Assembly (NCBI RefSeq): GCF_014696135.1
Contig: NZ_JACJPP010000011.1
Coordinates: forward strand, 248,001-312,000
DNA: 64,000 nt
Direction: 5' to 3'
From: Nodosilinea sp. FACHB-141
GTDB lineage: Bacteria > Cyanobacteriota > Cyanobacteriia > Phormidesmidales > Phormidesmidaceae
Shown: one piece after another, positions 27,830 to 38,099 of the stretch
Position numbering within the stretch: the first letter of the stretch is position 1
Layout: every line of letters starts with the position of its first letter
Made by a program: the position numbers and the translations under genes
The notes under the pieces: generated by a model
The model's input: only the letters and a program-made list of their open reading frames with translations
Told to the model about the DNA's origin: nothing
Databases searched by the model: none

Positions 27830-28057
27830 TCAGTTCGCTGGTACTTTGACGCTGACTTTCTCACGCTTAGGGGCGGGAGCTACTAGGTGGGGGGCAATAG
27901 GCTGCATAGGGGCAACCTGAGGAGCCGTAGTGGTCACGTTCTGGGCGACTTCAGCTTCATCCATTTGGTCGCAGAGGGCTTTAGATAGGGCCATAGCGGA
28001 GTAGATGCCCGCCAAATAAAGCACAATATCAAACGCTCCAAAGTACAGATGAAACAT
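27830..28057 (-). CDS. Small membrane-associated hypothetical protein
   Basis: A 75-residue protein not recognised by me. The first 25 residues form one hydrophobic segment (FGAFDIVLYLAGIYSAMALS). The rest is a Pro/Ala/Val-rich tail ending in a basic VSVKVPAN. AGGAGG lies about 12 nt before the ATG, which supports translation. It stands alone. Confidence 0.6.
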   Translation of the reverse strand: MFHLYFGAFDIVLYLAGIYSAMALSKALCDQMDEAEVAQNVTTTAPQVAPMQPIAPHLVAPAPKREKVSVKVPAN

Positions 28058-28271
28058 GAGCCTAGCCCTCCTAGCGCATAAGGTTATTGCTGATACTACC
28101 CCATCCTTTATCAGGGTTCCAAGGGGGCAAAGTAATGGCTCTACCTAAAAGCCCTGGCCAGTGGACAGGTAGTGGGCAGATTTTGATAAAGAAAATTCGC
28201 TAGAAGTGCAGAGCTGCTGTTAAGAGGTCACCGAAGTGACTTCATATAGCCCTTGAGAGGAAACAGATGCT

Positions 28272-29084
28272 TCAGTTGCCCCAAAATTGGCGAAAATCTT
28301 CGTCTTGGTCGCTGAGCTGTGCCCAGGGGACACCCCACTGCCGTATAATCTCCGCTAAACGGGCGCAGGCCGGCCGTTCGGTAGCATAGTGGCCCGCATC
28401 GATCAGCACGAGGTTGCGATCGCGCCCTTCCTGAAACTGGTGAAACTTGCAGTCTGAGGTCAGATAGGCCTGCGCCCCAGTCTTTGCAACTGCTCCCATA
28501 AAACTGGCCCCGCTGCCCCCTAGCACCGCCACCCGGCTAATAGTTTGGGTTAGATCGGCGGCGGGAGAGTAGATCAGGCGAGGCGGCGAGAGCTTGGCTT
28601 GAATTAGATTGAGCAGCTCTTGCAGACTGAGGGTGGGGCTAAAATCGCCTACGCGCCCATAGCCAATGCCGGGTTGGGTGGGCACCACGGGCTGAGAGTT
28701 TTGCAGGTGCAGTACCTGGGCTAGCAAGTCGGCGGTGCCGTCTTGCACCTGGTCAAAGTTAGTGTGGGCGGTGTAGATGCCAATGTTGTGGGCGATCGCC
28801 TGTCGCACCATATCCCCCACTGGGTCGCCCTGGATGACGCGCTTCAGCGGGCTAAAAATCAGCGGATGGTGGGCCAGAATTAGGTTCACACCCACGCCTT
28901 GCTGACGGAGTTTGAGGGCTTCGGCCATCACCGCCAGAGTGGGAGTGAGGCACACCAGCACGTGGGCCGGTTCGTCGAGCAGCCCGGGCTGCACTTGCCA
29001 ACCACAGTTGTCCCAGTCTTCTTGCCAGGCGGGGTTGGCCCAGGCTTCGAGTTTAGAGATCAGATCTGCGATCGCAAGGGCCAT
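28272..29084 (-). CDS. Nif3-like dinuclear metal centre protein (DUF34)
   Basis: A 270-residue member of the NIF3/YbgI/DUF34 family, hexameric proteins with a two-metal site. Visible metal-ligand motifs are WDNCGWQVQPG near the N-terminus, ILAHHPLIFSPLK (about 69-81), HTNFDQVQDG (about 106-115) and LIDAGHYATERP near the C-terminus. Length is normal. The family is nearly universal, and its role (possibly GTP cyclohydrolase-related or metal handling) is unsettled. Confidence 0.92.
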   Translation of the reverse strand: MALAIADLISKLEAWANPAWQEDWDNCGWQVQPGLLDEPAHVLVCLTPTLAVMAEALKLRQQGVGVNLILAHHPLIFSPLKRVIQGDPVGDMVRQAIAHNIGIYTAHTNFDQVQDGTADLLAQVLHLQNSQPVVPTQPGIGYGRVGDFSPTLSLQELLNLIQAKLSPPRLIYSPAADLTQTISRVAVLGGSGASFMGAVAKTGAQAYLTSDCKFHQFQEGRDRNLVLIDAGHYATERPACARLAEIIRQWGVPWAQLSDQDEDFRQFWGN

Positions 29085-29187
29085 AAAAAAATACCGCTGA
29101 CCGGGGTAGCCAGCTCCAGGAGAAAACCCTCCTAGTTTACCGCGCTACTCCCTGGCCAACGGCATCAGAAAGGGCTGTTGATTGTGC

Positions 29188-29535
29188 TTACTTGGTCAAA
29201 TTGCTCAGAGCGGCTTTGATCTTATCGATAGGCGAAGTGGCCTGGCCAGAGTTAGCGGGGGTGTTCATCTGGTTGGTATCGGCGTTTTTCTGCACTTCGT
29301 TCAGCCCTTGGTTGGCTCGGTCGATTACCTTGTCGCCGTTGAGGGCATTCTCAGGCTGCACCGATTTTTCAGCTTCGTTGTATACACCATTGAGGGGGGC
29401 TGTGCCTTGGGTGGGGCTGCTAGGGGTACTGCTGTTGGCCAGAGCAGGGGTAGCGGTCAGCAGCACCAGCATGCAGGAAAGAGCGATCGCAACATTGCGT
29501 GCCCAGGCCATCGCTGAAGCAAAAAAGGTATTCAT
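29188..29535 (-). CDS. Secreted hypothetical protein
   Basis: A 115-residue protein. I place the start at ATG 29535, preceded by TGGAG, rather than at 29601, because this exposes a signal peptide (about 1-34, ending ATPALANS). The mature part is hydrophilic with LNGVYNEAEKSVQPEN and a basic C-terminus. I recall similar cyanobacterial proteins of unknown function (a DUF-type family) but cannot name the role. It lies downstream of ftsH in the same direction with a 195-bp gap. Confidence 0.65.
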   Translation of the reverse strand: MNTFFASAMAWARNVAIALSCMLVLLTATPALANSSTPSSPTQGTAPLNGVYNEAEKSVQPENALNGDKVIDRANQGLNEVQKNADTNQMNTPANSGQATSPIDKIKAALSNLTK

Positions 29536-29730
29536 AGTCGGTCTCCAGAATCGGATAGGAAAACTTATTTCGGCGATTTGGTGGTTCTGTCTCATCACCA
29601 CCTGCCAAAGCTCCCCAGTTCTAGCGATTCATCCACCCCCATTGAATCCTCCCACAGACATAGGTAGGAGGTCAGGATAGAAAGCGTTAGCACTCTATCT
29701 TTAGGCAGAGACAAGGCGCCGCAAGCCGCT

Positions 29731-31641
29731 CTAACCAGCTTTGACCAAGAATTTCTCAGGAATTTGAGTGTATTCGCTGACAATCTGGCGAAATTCTTCG
29801 CCGTCCACGGTTTCGCGCTCTAGCAGTACGTCTACTAAGTGGTCCATCAATACGCGGTGCTCGCGCAGCAGGCTGCGGGCGCGATCGAGGCAGGTTAAGG
29901 CAATGCCGCGCACCTGAGCGTCGATCTTGCTGGCCATTTCCTCTGACACCTCGCTGCGGGGCATCAGGTTACGACCCAGGAACACCTGGTTGTCCATGCT
30001 TTCTAAAGCTACGGGACCAAGCTCAGACATGCCGTAGAGAGTCACCATCTGGCGGGCCAGATTGCTCACCTGCTGAATGTCGCCGCTGGCTCCGGTGGTG
30101 GTTTCGTCGTCGCCAAACACCTCGGCCTCGGCAGCAAAGCCCCCCAGGGCAACAGTGATGCGATCGATCAGCCAGTTGCGGGTGTAGAGGCCACTATCGA
30201 TGATGTCTTCGTTGGGCAGCGACTGGGTAAAGCCCTCAATGCCACCCGATCGCGGAATAATCGTCACCTTGTTCAACTCGTCGGAGTGGGTCAGCAGGGT
30301 GGTGAGCAGGGCGTGGCCAACCTCGTGGTAGGCAGTCATGCGCTTGCGGCTGCTGTCGAGCAGGGGGGTGAGGCTGAGGCCAATGGTGATGCGATCGATC
30401 GCATCTTCGATCTCGGTCATGCCCATCGACTCTTTGCGACGGCGGGCGGTGAGAATAGCCGCTTCATTGAGCAGGTTGGCCAGCTCAGCTCCAGAAAAAC
30501 CGGGGGTGCGCCGCGCTACGGCCTCCAGAGAAACCTCGGGCTCAATCTTTTTGTTGCGAGCGTGCACTTCCAAAATGGACAGCCGCCCCTTGTAGGTGGG
30601 CAGATCGACCACCACCTGACGGTCAAAGCGGCCCGGACGCAGCAGCGCCAGGTCGAGTACATCTACCCGGTTGGTGGCGGCAATCACGATGATGCCGCTG
30701 TTGCCCTCAAAGCCATCCATCTCGGTGAGCAGCTGGTTGAGGGTTTGCTCACGCTCGTCGTTGCCGCCGCCGATGCCCGCGCCCCGCTGGCGACCCACGG
30801 CATCAATCTCGTCGATGAATACGATGCATGGGGCATTCTCTTTGGCCTTGCGGAACAGGTCGCGCACCCGTGATGCGCCTACGCCCACGAACATTTCGAC
30901 AAACTCAGAACCGGAGATGCTGAAGAAGGGTACGGCAGCCTCGCCCGCGATCGCCTTGGCCAGCAGCGTCTTACCCGTACCGGGCTGACCAATCAGCAGC
31001 ACCCCCTTGGGAATGCGCGCCCCGATGGCGGTAAATTTCTCCGGGCTCTTGAGGAAGGTAACCACCTCTTGCAACTCTTCCTTGGCCTCTTCGATACCAG
31101 CTACATCGTCAAACACGACGCCGGTTTTGGCCTCCATCTGAAAGCGGGCCTTTGACTTGCCAAAACTCATGGCGTTGCCTGCCCCTGCCGCCGATCGCCG
31201 CAGTAGCAGCAGCAGACCAAAAATTAGAATCAGCGCCAGCAGCGAATTGGTAGCCAGCCAGGCCAGGGCACCGCTGCTCGACGAGTCGCGAATTTCCACA
31301 TCGACATCGTTGGCGCGCAGGCGGCGAATCAACTCCGCGTTGCGCTCTCCGGCAAACAGCGCCACCTGTTCTGGTTGGGCGTCTTCGGCGGCATCCTCTA
31401 GGGTGACGTAGGCAATGCCTCGGGTTTCGTCTAAATCAACCTGTTCGACCTGGCCCTGCTCAATTTTTTCTAAAAATTGCCCATAGGTCAGCCCTTCAGG
31501 CTCACCCTCAGCCTGGGCAAGGGCCGGAGGCAGCGGCATCAGGGTTTGCAGCAAAAACCAGCCAATAGTCATGACACCCGTGGCGGTTGCGCCAGTGCGG
31601 GGGCGGAGGGCAGCCTGCTTGCCAGGGAAACGTAGGGTCAT
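29731..31641 (-). CDS. ftsH: ATP-dependent zinc metalloprotease FtsH
   Basis: A 636-residue membrane AAA protease that degrades unassembled or damaged membrane proteins, in cyanobacteria including photosystem II subunits. It has an N-terminal hydrophobic/signal segment (about 23-44, ending PALAQAEG), a lumenal or periplasmic domain and a second membrane segment near 130-150. The AAA domain has Walker A GQPGTGKT (about 219-226), Walker B IVFIDEID and a second region of homology [14 protein letters not shown]. The zinc site AYHEVGHAL is intact. Which of the four cyanobacterial FtsH paralogues it is cannot be decided here. Confidence 0.95.
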   Translation of the reverse strand: MTLRFPGKQAALRPRTGATATGVMTIGWFLLQTLMPLPPALAQAEGEPEGLTYGQFLEKIEQGQVEQVDLDETRGIAYVTLEDAAEDAQPEQVALFAGERNAELIRRLRANDVDVEIRDSSSSGALAWLATNSLLALILIFGLLLLLRRSAAGAGNAMSFGKSKARFQMEAKTGVVFDDVAGIEEAKEELQEVVTFLKSPEKFTAIGARIPKGVLLIGQPGTGKTLLAKAIAGEAAVPFFSISGSEFVEMFVGVGASRVRDLFRKAKENAPCIVFIDEIDAVGRQRGAGIGGGNDEREQTLNQLLTEMDGFEGNSGIIVIAATNRVDVLDLALLRPGRFDRQVVVDLPTYKGRLSILEVHARNKKIEPEVSLEAVARRTPGFSGAELANLLNEAAILTARRRKESMGMTEIEDAIDRITIGLSLTPLLDSSRKRMTAYHEVGHALLTTLLTHSDELNKVTIIPRSGGIEGFTQSLPNEDIIDSGLYTRNWLIDRITVALGGFAAEAEVFGDDETTTGASGDIQQVSNLARQMVTLYGMSELGPVALESMDNQVFLGRNLMPRSEVSEEMASKIDAQVRGIALTCLDRARSLLREHRVLMDHLVDVLLERETVDGEEFRQIVSEYTQIPEKFLVKAG

Positions 31642-31804
31642 AGACGGTTTAACTCAGCGAAACTTTACCCGACGCTAGTATCGCCAGATACCGGATGGGC
31701 TGTTCACTAGTCTAACCCTCTCGTCCTGAAATGACCGCCTAGCCCATATACCTTTTGCCCCGCAAATTAAACATTCGCGGGGCAAAAGAAGGATTTGTGT
31801 AGAA

Positions 31805-31878
31805 CGGGCCTGACGGGATTCGAACCCGCAACTTCCGCCGTGACAGGGCGGTGCTCTAACCAGTTGAACTACAGGCCC
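31805..31878 (-). tRNA. tRNA-Asp (anticodon GTC)
   Basis: The minus strand folds as a 74-nt tRNA beginning GGGCCTGTAGTTCAACTGG. The acceptor stem GGGCCTG pairs with CAGGCCC; the anticodon stem CCGCC/GGCGG encloses CTGTCAC, giving GTC; the T arm is GCGGG-TTCGAAT-CCCGT. It lies between ftsH and the MSMEG_0570-family gene. No transposon-type end is visible next to it, unlike the tRNA-Gly gene. Confidence 0.97.
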
Positions 31879-31964
31879 ATGACTTAGGCAATTTCTATAG
31901 TGCGGCCTAGTGGGGCTTTTGTCAAACGACTGGCGAGAATTTCTAAAATTTTCTTTGAACCCAG

Positions 31965-32252
31965 CTATTCCAAGAACTGGATCACCGTCACCGTGGGGGT
32001 AGGCAGGTAGTCGTAGCGGCTGGCGGTGGCCTCGATTTGGCGCAGCTGACCCAGGGCCAAACTACAGGGCATGCCGTATTTAGCCTGCACGCGATCGCTG
32101 GCGATGGTCAAGGCAGTGCGCGATCGCTCCACAAAATCCGTCAGCGGGTAACTGGTTGCAGGGGTGAAGTAGTCCTTCACCACCAGCGATGGGGAGTAGC
32201 AGGTGTCTTGGTTGCCGTCGGGCCACTGGATTTGGAAGCGAATTTCGGGCAT
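31965..32252 (-). CDS. MSMEG_0570 family protein
   Basis: A 95-residue protein matching the MSMEG_0570 (TIGR04042) family as I remember it: MPEIRFQIQWPDG, CYSPSLVVKDYF, FVERSRTALTIASDRVQAKYG and a short C-terminus. The family is linked to nitrogen starvation response and usually sits in a cluster with a nitrilase and radical SAM enzymes. None of those partners is in this window, so here it is an orphan. Its start codon is just 5 bp from a tandem repeat (32258-32320) that would form its leader. Confidence 0.8.
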   Translation of the reverse strand: MPEIRFQIQWPDGNQDTCYSPSLVVKDYFTPATSYPLTDFVERSRTALTIASDRVQAKYGMPCSLALGQLRQIEATASRYDYLPTPTVTVIQFLE

Positions 32253-32257
32253 GGCAG

Positions 32258-32434
32258 GTGGATGGGTAGGGGGTGGATGGGTAAGGGGGTGGATGGGTAA
32301 GGGGGTGGATGGGTAAGGGGGTAGGCGAATAGAGGGTGGGTGAAGGAAGAAGCAATTTGAGTTTTGAATCTGAGCTTAGGCATCAAACGCAAAACTCACC
32401 TATCCACCCCCTACCCATCCACCCATCTACCCCT
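32258..32434. repeat. Tandem 16-bp G-rich repeat with a matching C-rich arm
   Basis: GTGGATGGGTAGGGG (32258-32272) is followed by three exact copies of GTGGATGGGTAAGGGG (32273-32320). A C-rich arm with CCACCCCCTACCCATCC-type sequence lies at about 32398-32434, so the whole could form a large hairpin with a loop of about 75 nt. It lies between the MSMEG_0570-family gene and the peptide-binding lipoprotein, both on the minus strand. It belongs to the same family as 3525-3637 and 4956-5064. Confidence 0.8.
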
Positions 32435-34156
32435 CTAAGGGCGTCGCCACTCTGCGATATTCCAGGTGCTGAGATCCCAGGGGGTGAGGTTGATGCCGGT
32501 GAGGCGGTTGCTGACGCCGGAGACATCGGCGCGGTGGATGATGGGCATGACGGCGGCATCTTCGATCAACAAGTCGTTCATTTGAATGAAGAGATCCTGG
32601 CGCTCTTTGGGGTCGAGGGTGGCGGCGGCTTGCTGCCAGAGGGCATCGTACTCGGGGTTGCAGTAGCGGGCGTAGTTGCTGCCCGACCAGTTGTTGGCCT
32701 TTTGGGCAACTTCGGCGCAGGTGTAGGTCTGCATGTAGGAGCCGGGGTCGGGGTTGGTGTTGCCGGTGGCAAACATTTGCAGGTCAGCGGAGAAGCGCTC
32801 GAGGGTTTCGCGGCTGGCCGGGTCGCCTGAGAAGTAGACGCTGGCGTCGATGCTTTTCAGCTCTACCCCAATGCCGATCTGCTCCAAGGATTGTTTGACA
32901 ATCTCCTGGGTTTTCTGGCGCACGGGGTTTACCGAGCTTTGAAAGACCACCTGCATTTCTTGCCCGTCTTTGTCGCGGGTGCCGTTGTTGTTGCTGTCGA
33001 CCCAGCCTGCGGCGTCGAGCAGGGCAGCAGCGGCTTCGGGATCGTAGTCGTAGCTAGTGTTGCCCGAGGCAAAGGGGTCAGGGGCGACTAGAAAATTGGT
33101 GGTGGCTTGGCCAGTGGGGCCGTAGATCTGGGTGGCAATGGTGTCGCGATCGAGGGCCAGATTTATGGCCTGGCGCACCAGGCGATCGCTAAAAAAGGGG
33201 TGCGGAAACTCGGTGCTGGAGGTTTCGCCGTCCGCAGTGGCCTGGTTAGGGTCGGTGAAGTTGATGACGATGCGCTCGAGTAGCGAGCCAAAGTTAGTCA
33301 CCACTTTGCCCTGGCCCGCCGCCTCTAGCTGTTCAAGAATGGCGGCCTCGACCTGGAGGTTGTTGGCGTAGTCGACATCGCCTGTCTGTAGCACCGCTCG
33401 CGCTGCCGAGGTGGCATCGCCACCGCCCTTCAACTCTACGCGGCTAAAGGCGAGCTGGTCAGCGTCGCGGTAGTTGGGGTTGGCCTCAAAGACAATCACG
33501 TCGCCGGGGGTAAAGCTGGTGACGCGGTAGGGGCCAGTGCCCACGGGCATGGTGTTGGCGGGAGCCTCACGACCATTGGGGCCGTTGTAGTCTTCGAACA
33601 CGTGCTTGGGCAGCACCATGCCCTCGGTGCCGGTAAATACTAAGTACCAGGCGGGGTTGGGCTCTTTAAAGGTGATCTGCACGGTGGTGTCGTCAATCGC
33701 TTCTACTCGTTCCACCAGCTCGTAGGTGCCGGCGTTGACCGTAGCCACCTCAGGGTTGACGAGGAATTCATAGGTAAACGCTACATCCTCGGCGGTGAAG
33801 GGGGTACCGTCTGACCAGGTAATGCCTTCCTTTAGTTTCCAGGTGACGGAGGTGCCATCTGCAGCCACGCCGCCGTTGTCGAGGGTGGGCTCTTCGGCAG
33901 CTAAAAACAGCACCATGTTGCCCTCGGCGTCAAAGCTGGCCAGAGGTTCGAGGGTGATGCGGCTGGCCTCGGAGTCTTTAAACCCGCTGGAAAAGTGGGG
34001 GTTGAGAATGGTGGGGGCCTGCCAGTAGAGCAGCCTTAGGGTGTCGTCAGCAGCGGCTGTGTCAGTGCTGGTTTCAGTTTGAGAACTCTCCGGCGCCCGA
34101 CACCCGCTAAACAGCAGCAAACAGAGACTAGCGGCAGCGATCGCACGAACGTTCAT
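32435..34156 (-). CDS. Peptide/oligopeptide-binding ABC transporter lipoprotein
   Basis: A 573-residue SBP_bac_5 (family 5) solute-binding protein. ATG 34156 is preferred over TTG 34162. The signal ends LLLFSGC, a lipobox. The body has SARGFAD-type family features: LEPLASFDAEGNMVLFLAAEEP, WKLKEGITWSDGTPFTAEDVAFTYEF and the C-terminal WNIAEW. It should capture peptides or similar solutes for an ABC permease. No permease or ATPase genes are adjacent, so its partners lie elsewhere. Confidence 0.9.
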   Translation of the reverse strand: MNVRAIAAASLCLLLFSGCRAPESSQTETSTDTAAADDTLRLLYWQAPTILNPHFSSGFKDSEASRITLEPLASFDAEGNMVLFLAAEEPTLDNGGVAADGTSVTWKLKEGITWSDGTPFTAEDVAFTYEFLVNPEVATVNAGTYELVERVEAIDDTTVQITFKEPNPAWYLVFTGTEGMVLPKHVFEDYNGPNGREAPANTMPVGTGPYRVTSFTPGDVIVFEANPNYRDADQLAFSRVELKGGGDATSAARAVLQTGDVDYANNLQVEAAILEQLEAAGQGKVVTNFGSLLERIVINFTDPNQATADGETSSTEFPHPFFSDRLVRQAINLALDRDTIATQIYGPTGQATTNFLVAPDPFASGNTSYDYDPEAAAALLDAAGWVDSNNNGTRDKDGQEMQVVFQSSVNPVRQKTQEIVKQSLEQIGIGVELKSIDASVYFSGDPASRETLERFSADLQMFATGNTNPDPGSYMQTYTCAEVAQKANNWSGSNYARYCNPEYDALWQQAAATLDPKERQDLFIQMNDLLIEDAAVMPIIHRADVSGVSNRLTGINLTPWDLSTWNIAEWRRP

Positions 34157-34272
34157 GGGCAACTCAATTGAATCTTGAAGATTGGCAGCAGGGGTTCAGA
34201 CATGAAGCGAGGCTGACGGACAGGGTTGCACCAAGATGGCTTAAGCCTTAGCGGTTCCACGATCCCCAGGCA

Positions 34273-34812
34273 TTAGCGTAGCGGGTCAGCAGATTGAGAT
34301 GGTAGTACAAAATACAAATCTGTCTTTAAAACCAGCACCCGATTCACCCCCTCCTGCAGGGATGGCGGCGCTCCCTGAAGCTGGCGGTGCATGGTGGCAA
34401 TGATGTCGGCGGGCACCTGGCGCGATCGCCCCCGGTTTTGCTCGATCGCCAGGCTCAGGGGCAAATCAAACCAGACTAGGGTGATGGAGGTAAAGCCAGC
34501 TTGGCGAGCGGTTGCGATCGCCTCGCGCCGATGCCGCCGCCGGGCGTTGGTGGCGTCGTAGATCACGCCCTCTAGCTCGCCTTGGTGAATGGCCGCGATC
34601 GCTTGCCGCCATTGAGTCATCACTTGCTGCCAGATCCGCAGCCAGTCGCCCTGAATAGCTTCGTCGCCGTAGATCTGGGCCCGAAGGGCATCGGTGGCTA
34701 CAGTGCGGTAGCGAGGATTTGCCAAGACAAAATCCCTGGCCCAGGTCGATTTACCGCTGCCGGGAATACCCACCAGCATCAACAGGGGCACAGGGATCTG
34801 ATCTCGCGTCAC
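34273..34812 (-). CDS. AAA_33-type P-loop kinase
   Basis: A 179-residue protein with P loop GIPGSGKST (about 15-23), VIYDATNARRRHRR (about 84-97) and TLVWFDLPLSLAIEQNRGR, the pattern of the polynucleotide kinase-like AAA_33 group (T4 Pnkp kinase or similar). GTG start. It follows glgC with a 13-bp gap on the same strand, so it is probably co-transcribed. The substrate is unknown and could be a nucleic acid end or a small molecule. Confidence 0.82.
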   Translation of the reverse strand: MTRDQIPVPLLMLVGIPGSGKSTWARDFVLANPRYRTVATDALRAQIYGDEAIQGDWLRIWQQVMTQWRQAIAAIHQGELEGVIYDATNARRRHRREAIATARQAGFTSITLVWFDLPLSLAIEQNRGRSRQVPADIIATMHRQLQGAPPSLQEGVNRVLVLKTDLYFVLPSQSADPLR

Positions 34813-34825
34813 CGGGTACCCGGCC

Positions 34826-36115
34826 TTAGATGATCATGCCGTCGGGAATCACCGCGTTCTTCAGCACCACAACAATACCGCTGCGGATGTAGAAGCCCAG
34901 GTCTTCACGCTCAGCCTCCTGCACATTGTCTTTGTTGACAATCTGCACATTGCGGCCAATGCGGGCATTCTTGTCGATAATGGCACGGCGAATCACCGAG
35001 CCTTCGCCAATGCCCATGGGAATTTTGCCTCGGGTGAGGTGCTGGCTGCTCTCTGATAGCGGCTCGTAGTAGTCGGCCCCCATCAGCAGTGAGTCTTCGA
35101 TCACGCAGTCGGCGTTGATGCGCTGGCGCAGCCCCACCACCGAGTGGTGAATGCGGCAGTTTTTAAGAATGCAGCCCTCAGTGATGCTCGACTGGGTGAT
35201 TTGGCAGTCTTGCAGCTTGTTGGGTGGCAGGTAGCGGGCGCGGGTGTAGATGGGTGCGTCTTCGTGATAAAAGCTGAAGTCGGGATAGGGCTGCCGAGTC
35301 AGCGCCAGATTCGCTTCGTAAAAGGCTTCGATGGTACCGATGTCTTCCCAATAGCCGTCGAAAAGGTAGGCCTGCACGTTGTAATCGCGCGACGAGGCCG
35401 GAATAATTTCTTTGCCGAAATCCGTTTGGTCAAGGTTCTTACGCAGCAGGTCGATCAGCACCTGCTTTTTGAACACGTAGATGCCCATTGACGCAATAAA
35501 GGGCTTCTCGACCGCCTGCTCAGCGCTGAGACCCAGGGAGGTGGTGTCGACCTTCATCTGCTCTAGGGCTTCACCCTTGGGCTTTTCGCTGAAGTCGACC
35601 ACGCGGCCGGTGCTATCGACCTTCATCAGGCCAAAGTCGGAGGCTTGCTTGTAGCCAATGGGCACTACCGACAGAGTAATGTCGGCGTTGGTGGCTCGGT
35701 GGCGCTGGACAAACAGGCTGTAGTCCATGCGGTAGAGGTGATCCCCAGAGAGGATGATGAAGTCCTCTACATTCCAGGAGTCGAACAGCCACAGATATTT
35801 GCGCACGGCGTCGGCGGTGCCCTGAAACCAGCTGGGGCTCTCAGGGGTTTGCTGGGCCGCCAGCACTTCAACAAAGCCTTCAGTAAACTGCGAAAACTGG
35901 TAGGCACGGCCAATGTGTCGGTTCAACGAAGCGGAGTTGAACTGGGTTAATACGTAAATTTTGTGGATTTCGGAGTTGATGCAGTTACTTACGGGAATAT
36001 CAATCAAACGATATTTACCGGCCAAAGAAACCGCTGGCTTAGCCCGAAATTTAGTTAATGGATAAAGGCGAGTGCCGGCACCGCCCCCTAGAATTATGGC
36101 CAGAACTGATTTCAC
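34826..36115 (-). CDS. glgC: Glucose-1-phosphate adenylyltransferase
   Basis: A 429-residue ADP-glucose pyrophosphorylase, the first committed step of glycogen synthesis. GTG start preceded by GAGGG. It shows [20 protein letters not shown] (nucleotide-binding and activator loop), the substrate-binding FVEVLAAQQ segment, [10 protein letters not shown], and the C-terminal left-handed beta helix with IIDKNARIG and [15 protein letters not shown]. Length and motifs are those of the cyanobacterial, 3-phosphoglycerate-activated enzyme. The kinase gene downstream may share its transcript. Confidence 0.97.
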   Translation of the reverse strand: MKSVLAIILGGGAGTRLYPLTKFRAKPAVSLAGKYRLIDIPVSNCINSEIHKIYVLTQFNSASLNRHIGRAYQFSQFTEGFVEVLAAQQTPESPSWFQGTADAVRKYLWLFDSWNVEDFIILSGDHLYRMDYSLFVQRHRATNADITLSVVPIGYKQASDFGLMKVDSTGRVVDFSEKPKGEALEQMKVDTTSLGLSAEQAVEKPFIASMGIYVFKKQVLIDLLRKNLDQTDFGKEIIPASSRDYNVQAYLFDGYWEDIGTIEAFYEANLALTRQPYPDFSFYHEDAPIYTRARYLPPNKLQDCQITQSSITEGCILKNCRIHHSVVGLRQRINADCVIEDSLLMGADYYEPLSESSQHLTRGKIPMGIGEGSVIRRAIIDKNARIGRNVQIVNKDNVQEAEREDLGFYIRSGIVVVLKNAVIPDGMII

Positions 36116-36391
36116 AAGATTCCCTCAATAAGCCCACAAACTGGCTCGTTTTCACCGTCTGTTTCACATTTCCAGTGTGAGCCTGAGGGTACCGCTTGAC
36201 AAGGGGTTTACGAAAATATTGTGGCGGAATGTGACCTGGGACACGCCAGCGGTTTTTAATGATCCCTATAGGGTAGGCCTTAGCCTCGGATAGGAGGTGT
36301 CGGCTGAGGAGCAGCGGGGCGGGCAGATTATAGGCCTACCGGTGAACTTGCCAACGTTGAAATTGTCTGACCTTTTACTAGGATCCAACTC

Positions 36392-38077
36392 TTAAAGTCG
36401 GATCACAGACAGCGTTATAGCGCTGGTGTTGTTTTCGGGAAAGGTGTCGATAAAAAAGCTACAAAGCTGGGCAGGTTCATCGACCTCTAGGGAGAGGGTA
36501 TCGGCATAGCCATTGAGGGTGGACCAGGTGCCGTTGACCCAGACGCCAGTTTTCAAATTTGAGACCCGGCCGCCGTAGATCCACAGCAGTACCCAGGGCT
36601 CGCCGGATTGGGTGTCGTCGCCGTAGTTAAAGGTGCCTGCTTTAATGCGAAGGATGTAGGAGCCGGGCTCAAGGCTGCAGGTGGTGGCTACCCGGTCCTG
36701 TAGGTACTGCATCTGGTCGCCTCTGAGCAAGACGGCGTTGTGGCGACTGTGCACGTTTATGGTTTGAATTGCGCAGGACTTAGAGACAACAGCCACATTT
36801 CGGACGGTAGCTGGTCCGGCTTTTAGGACCGCATCACCAGCCATATCTCGGACAGGAGCTGGCTTGACTTCTAGGACCGCATTACTAGCTACATCTCGAA
36901 CGGGGGGTAGCTCGGCTTCTGGATTTAGCACAGGGGGTGGGGCTGCACTGCCTACCGAGGCTGCATGGGGCGCTATTGGTCTGCTCTTACCCTTGAGCAG
37001 CCACCACAGTAGCCCGCCCAAAACAGGAATGCCCAACAGCCACCAGGGAAAACGCTCTGATGAAGCTGTCTCTGTTGTGGTGTCAGCGGGGGGGGCTAAA
37101 GCGGTGTCCTGTTCAGAGGTAGCGGTGGATTCAGGGGTTGCAGTTGGGGCTGGAGTAGCGATCGCAGGAGTAGCTTTAGGCGAGGGTGTTGCTGCCGGTG
37201 CTGTTGCCTTAGTTGCGGCAGCGGCAGTGCTAGTCGGCCCGGGCACCTTCATAAAAAAGCCGAGTAAGGCCAGGGCGGCGGGGGTTGGGTCTTCGGCGTT
37301 GTAGACGTAGGCCCGATGCTGGGAGTAGGGGTAGCGTGGGTCGTTGGGCAGCGTTTGGTGCATGGCTAAAACCCGGACATCGCTGCGGCCCAGCACCTGG
37401 GATGCCACCGCGTAGCCAATGCCGTCAGCACCGAGGGCATCGATTACGGCCTCGGTGTCATCGTCATCGATGGGGTCGGCAGTGGAGCCGGTGCCAAAGA
37501 ATGCCCCGTCAAAGGCAGCGTAGCGGCTCAAGGCAATGCGGGTATCGCTGTAGTTGGGGCGATCGACCACGCGAATGCGGGCAGGGGCACCACCGACCTC
37601 TGCCCAGTTCCTAATTTCGCCGCGAAACATTTGAGCAAACTGATCGAAGCTGAGGCTACCGTCAAAGGAGTTCTCGGTACCGACAATCACGGCAATTTTT
37701 TCGCGCTCAATAGGCACTTCTACTAGACCTTGACTGCGTTCGACGGCAGTCAAAGGTCGCCCGGCGGCCACAATATCTAGCTCGCCATCGATTAATGCCC
37801 TCAGCGCTGCGTCGGTGCGGCTGGCTCCCATTTCCACGGAGGCATTGGGGAAGCGTTGGAGGAAGCGATCGCGCAGGCCTTCGTTAACTAGCACCATACT
37901 GCTGGAGCCGTCGAGACGCAGCACCGCATCTGCCGGTAGCTCAGTGGGAATCGAGCTTTTGTCGGGGAGGGTGCTTGGAGCTTGGGCTAAAAGGCGATCG
38001 GCGGCGATCGGAGAAACCGCGGCTGTGGCCAGCAACAGCGCCACGGCCCGAGCCAGAGAAGGTGATTGAGTTGCCAT
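36392..38077 (-). CDS. PstS-like binding protein fused to a C-terminal beta-type domain
   Basis: A 561-residue protein. After a signal peptide (about 1-32) comes a phosphate-binding-protein-like domain (about 45-275, with DAVLRLDGSSSMVLVNEGL and IDGELDIVAAGRPL). A Pro/Thr/Ala-rich stretch follows, then a membrane segment near 343-360 (WWLLGIPVLGGLLWWLL). The C-terminal 130 residues (about 432-561) form a domain rich in beta-type strands with VLLWIYGGRVSNLKT and ITLSVIRL. The next gene upstream encodes almost only this domain. The whole may be a membrane-tethered phosphate or ligand sensor. The C-terminal domain I cannot name. Confidence 0.7.
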   Translation of the reverse strand: MATQSPSLARAVALLLATAAVSPIAADRLLAQAPSTLPDKSSIPTELPADAVLRLDGSSSMVLVNEGLRDRFLQRFPNASVEMGASRTDAALRALIDGELDIVAAGRPLTAVERSQGLVEVPIEREKIAVIVGTENSFDGSLSFDQFAQMFRGEIRNWAEVGGAPARIRVVDRPNYSDTRIALSRYAAFDGAFFGTGSTADPIDDDDTEAVIDALGADGIGYAVASQVLGRSDVRVLAMHQTLPNDPRYPYSQHRAYVYNAEDPTPAALALLGFFMKVPGPTSTAAAATKATAPAATPSPKATPAIATPAPTATPESTATSEQDTALAPPADTTTETASSERFPWWLLGIPVLGGLLWWLLKGKSRPIAPHAASVGSAAPPPVLNPEAELPPVRDVASNAVLEVKPAPVRDMAGDAVLKAGPATVRNVAVVSKSCAIQTINVHSRHNAVLLRGDQMQYLQDRVATTCSLEPGSYILRIKAGTFNYGDDTQSGEPWVLLWIYGGRVSNLKTGVWVNGTWSTLNGYADTLSLEVDEPAQLCSFFIDTFPENNTSAITLSVIRL

Positions 38078-38099
38078 GGTAGTATCCCTAACCGCTCCG

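Noticed and set aside
32258-32320. The 16-bp tandem repeats as a CRISPR array
   Set aside because: There are no spacers; the units abut directly.
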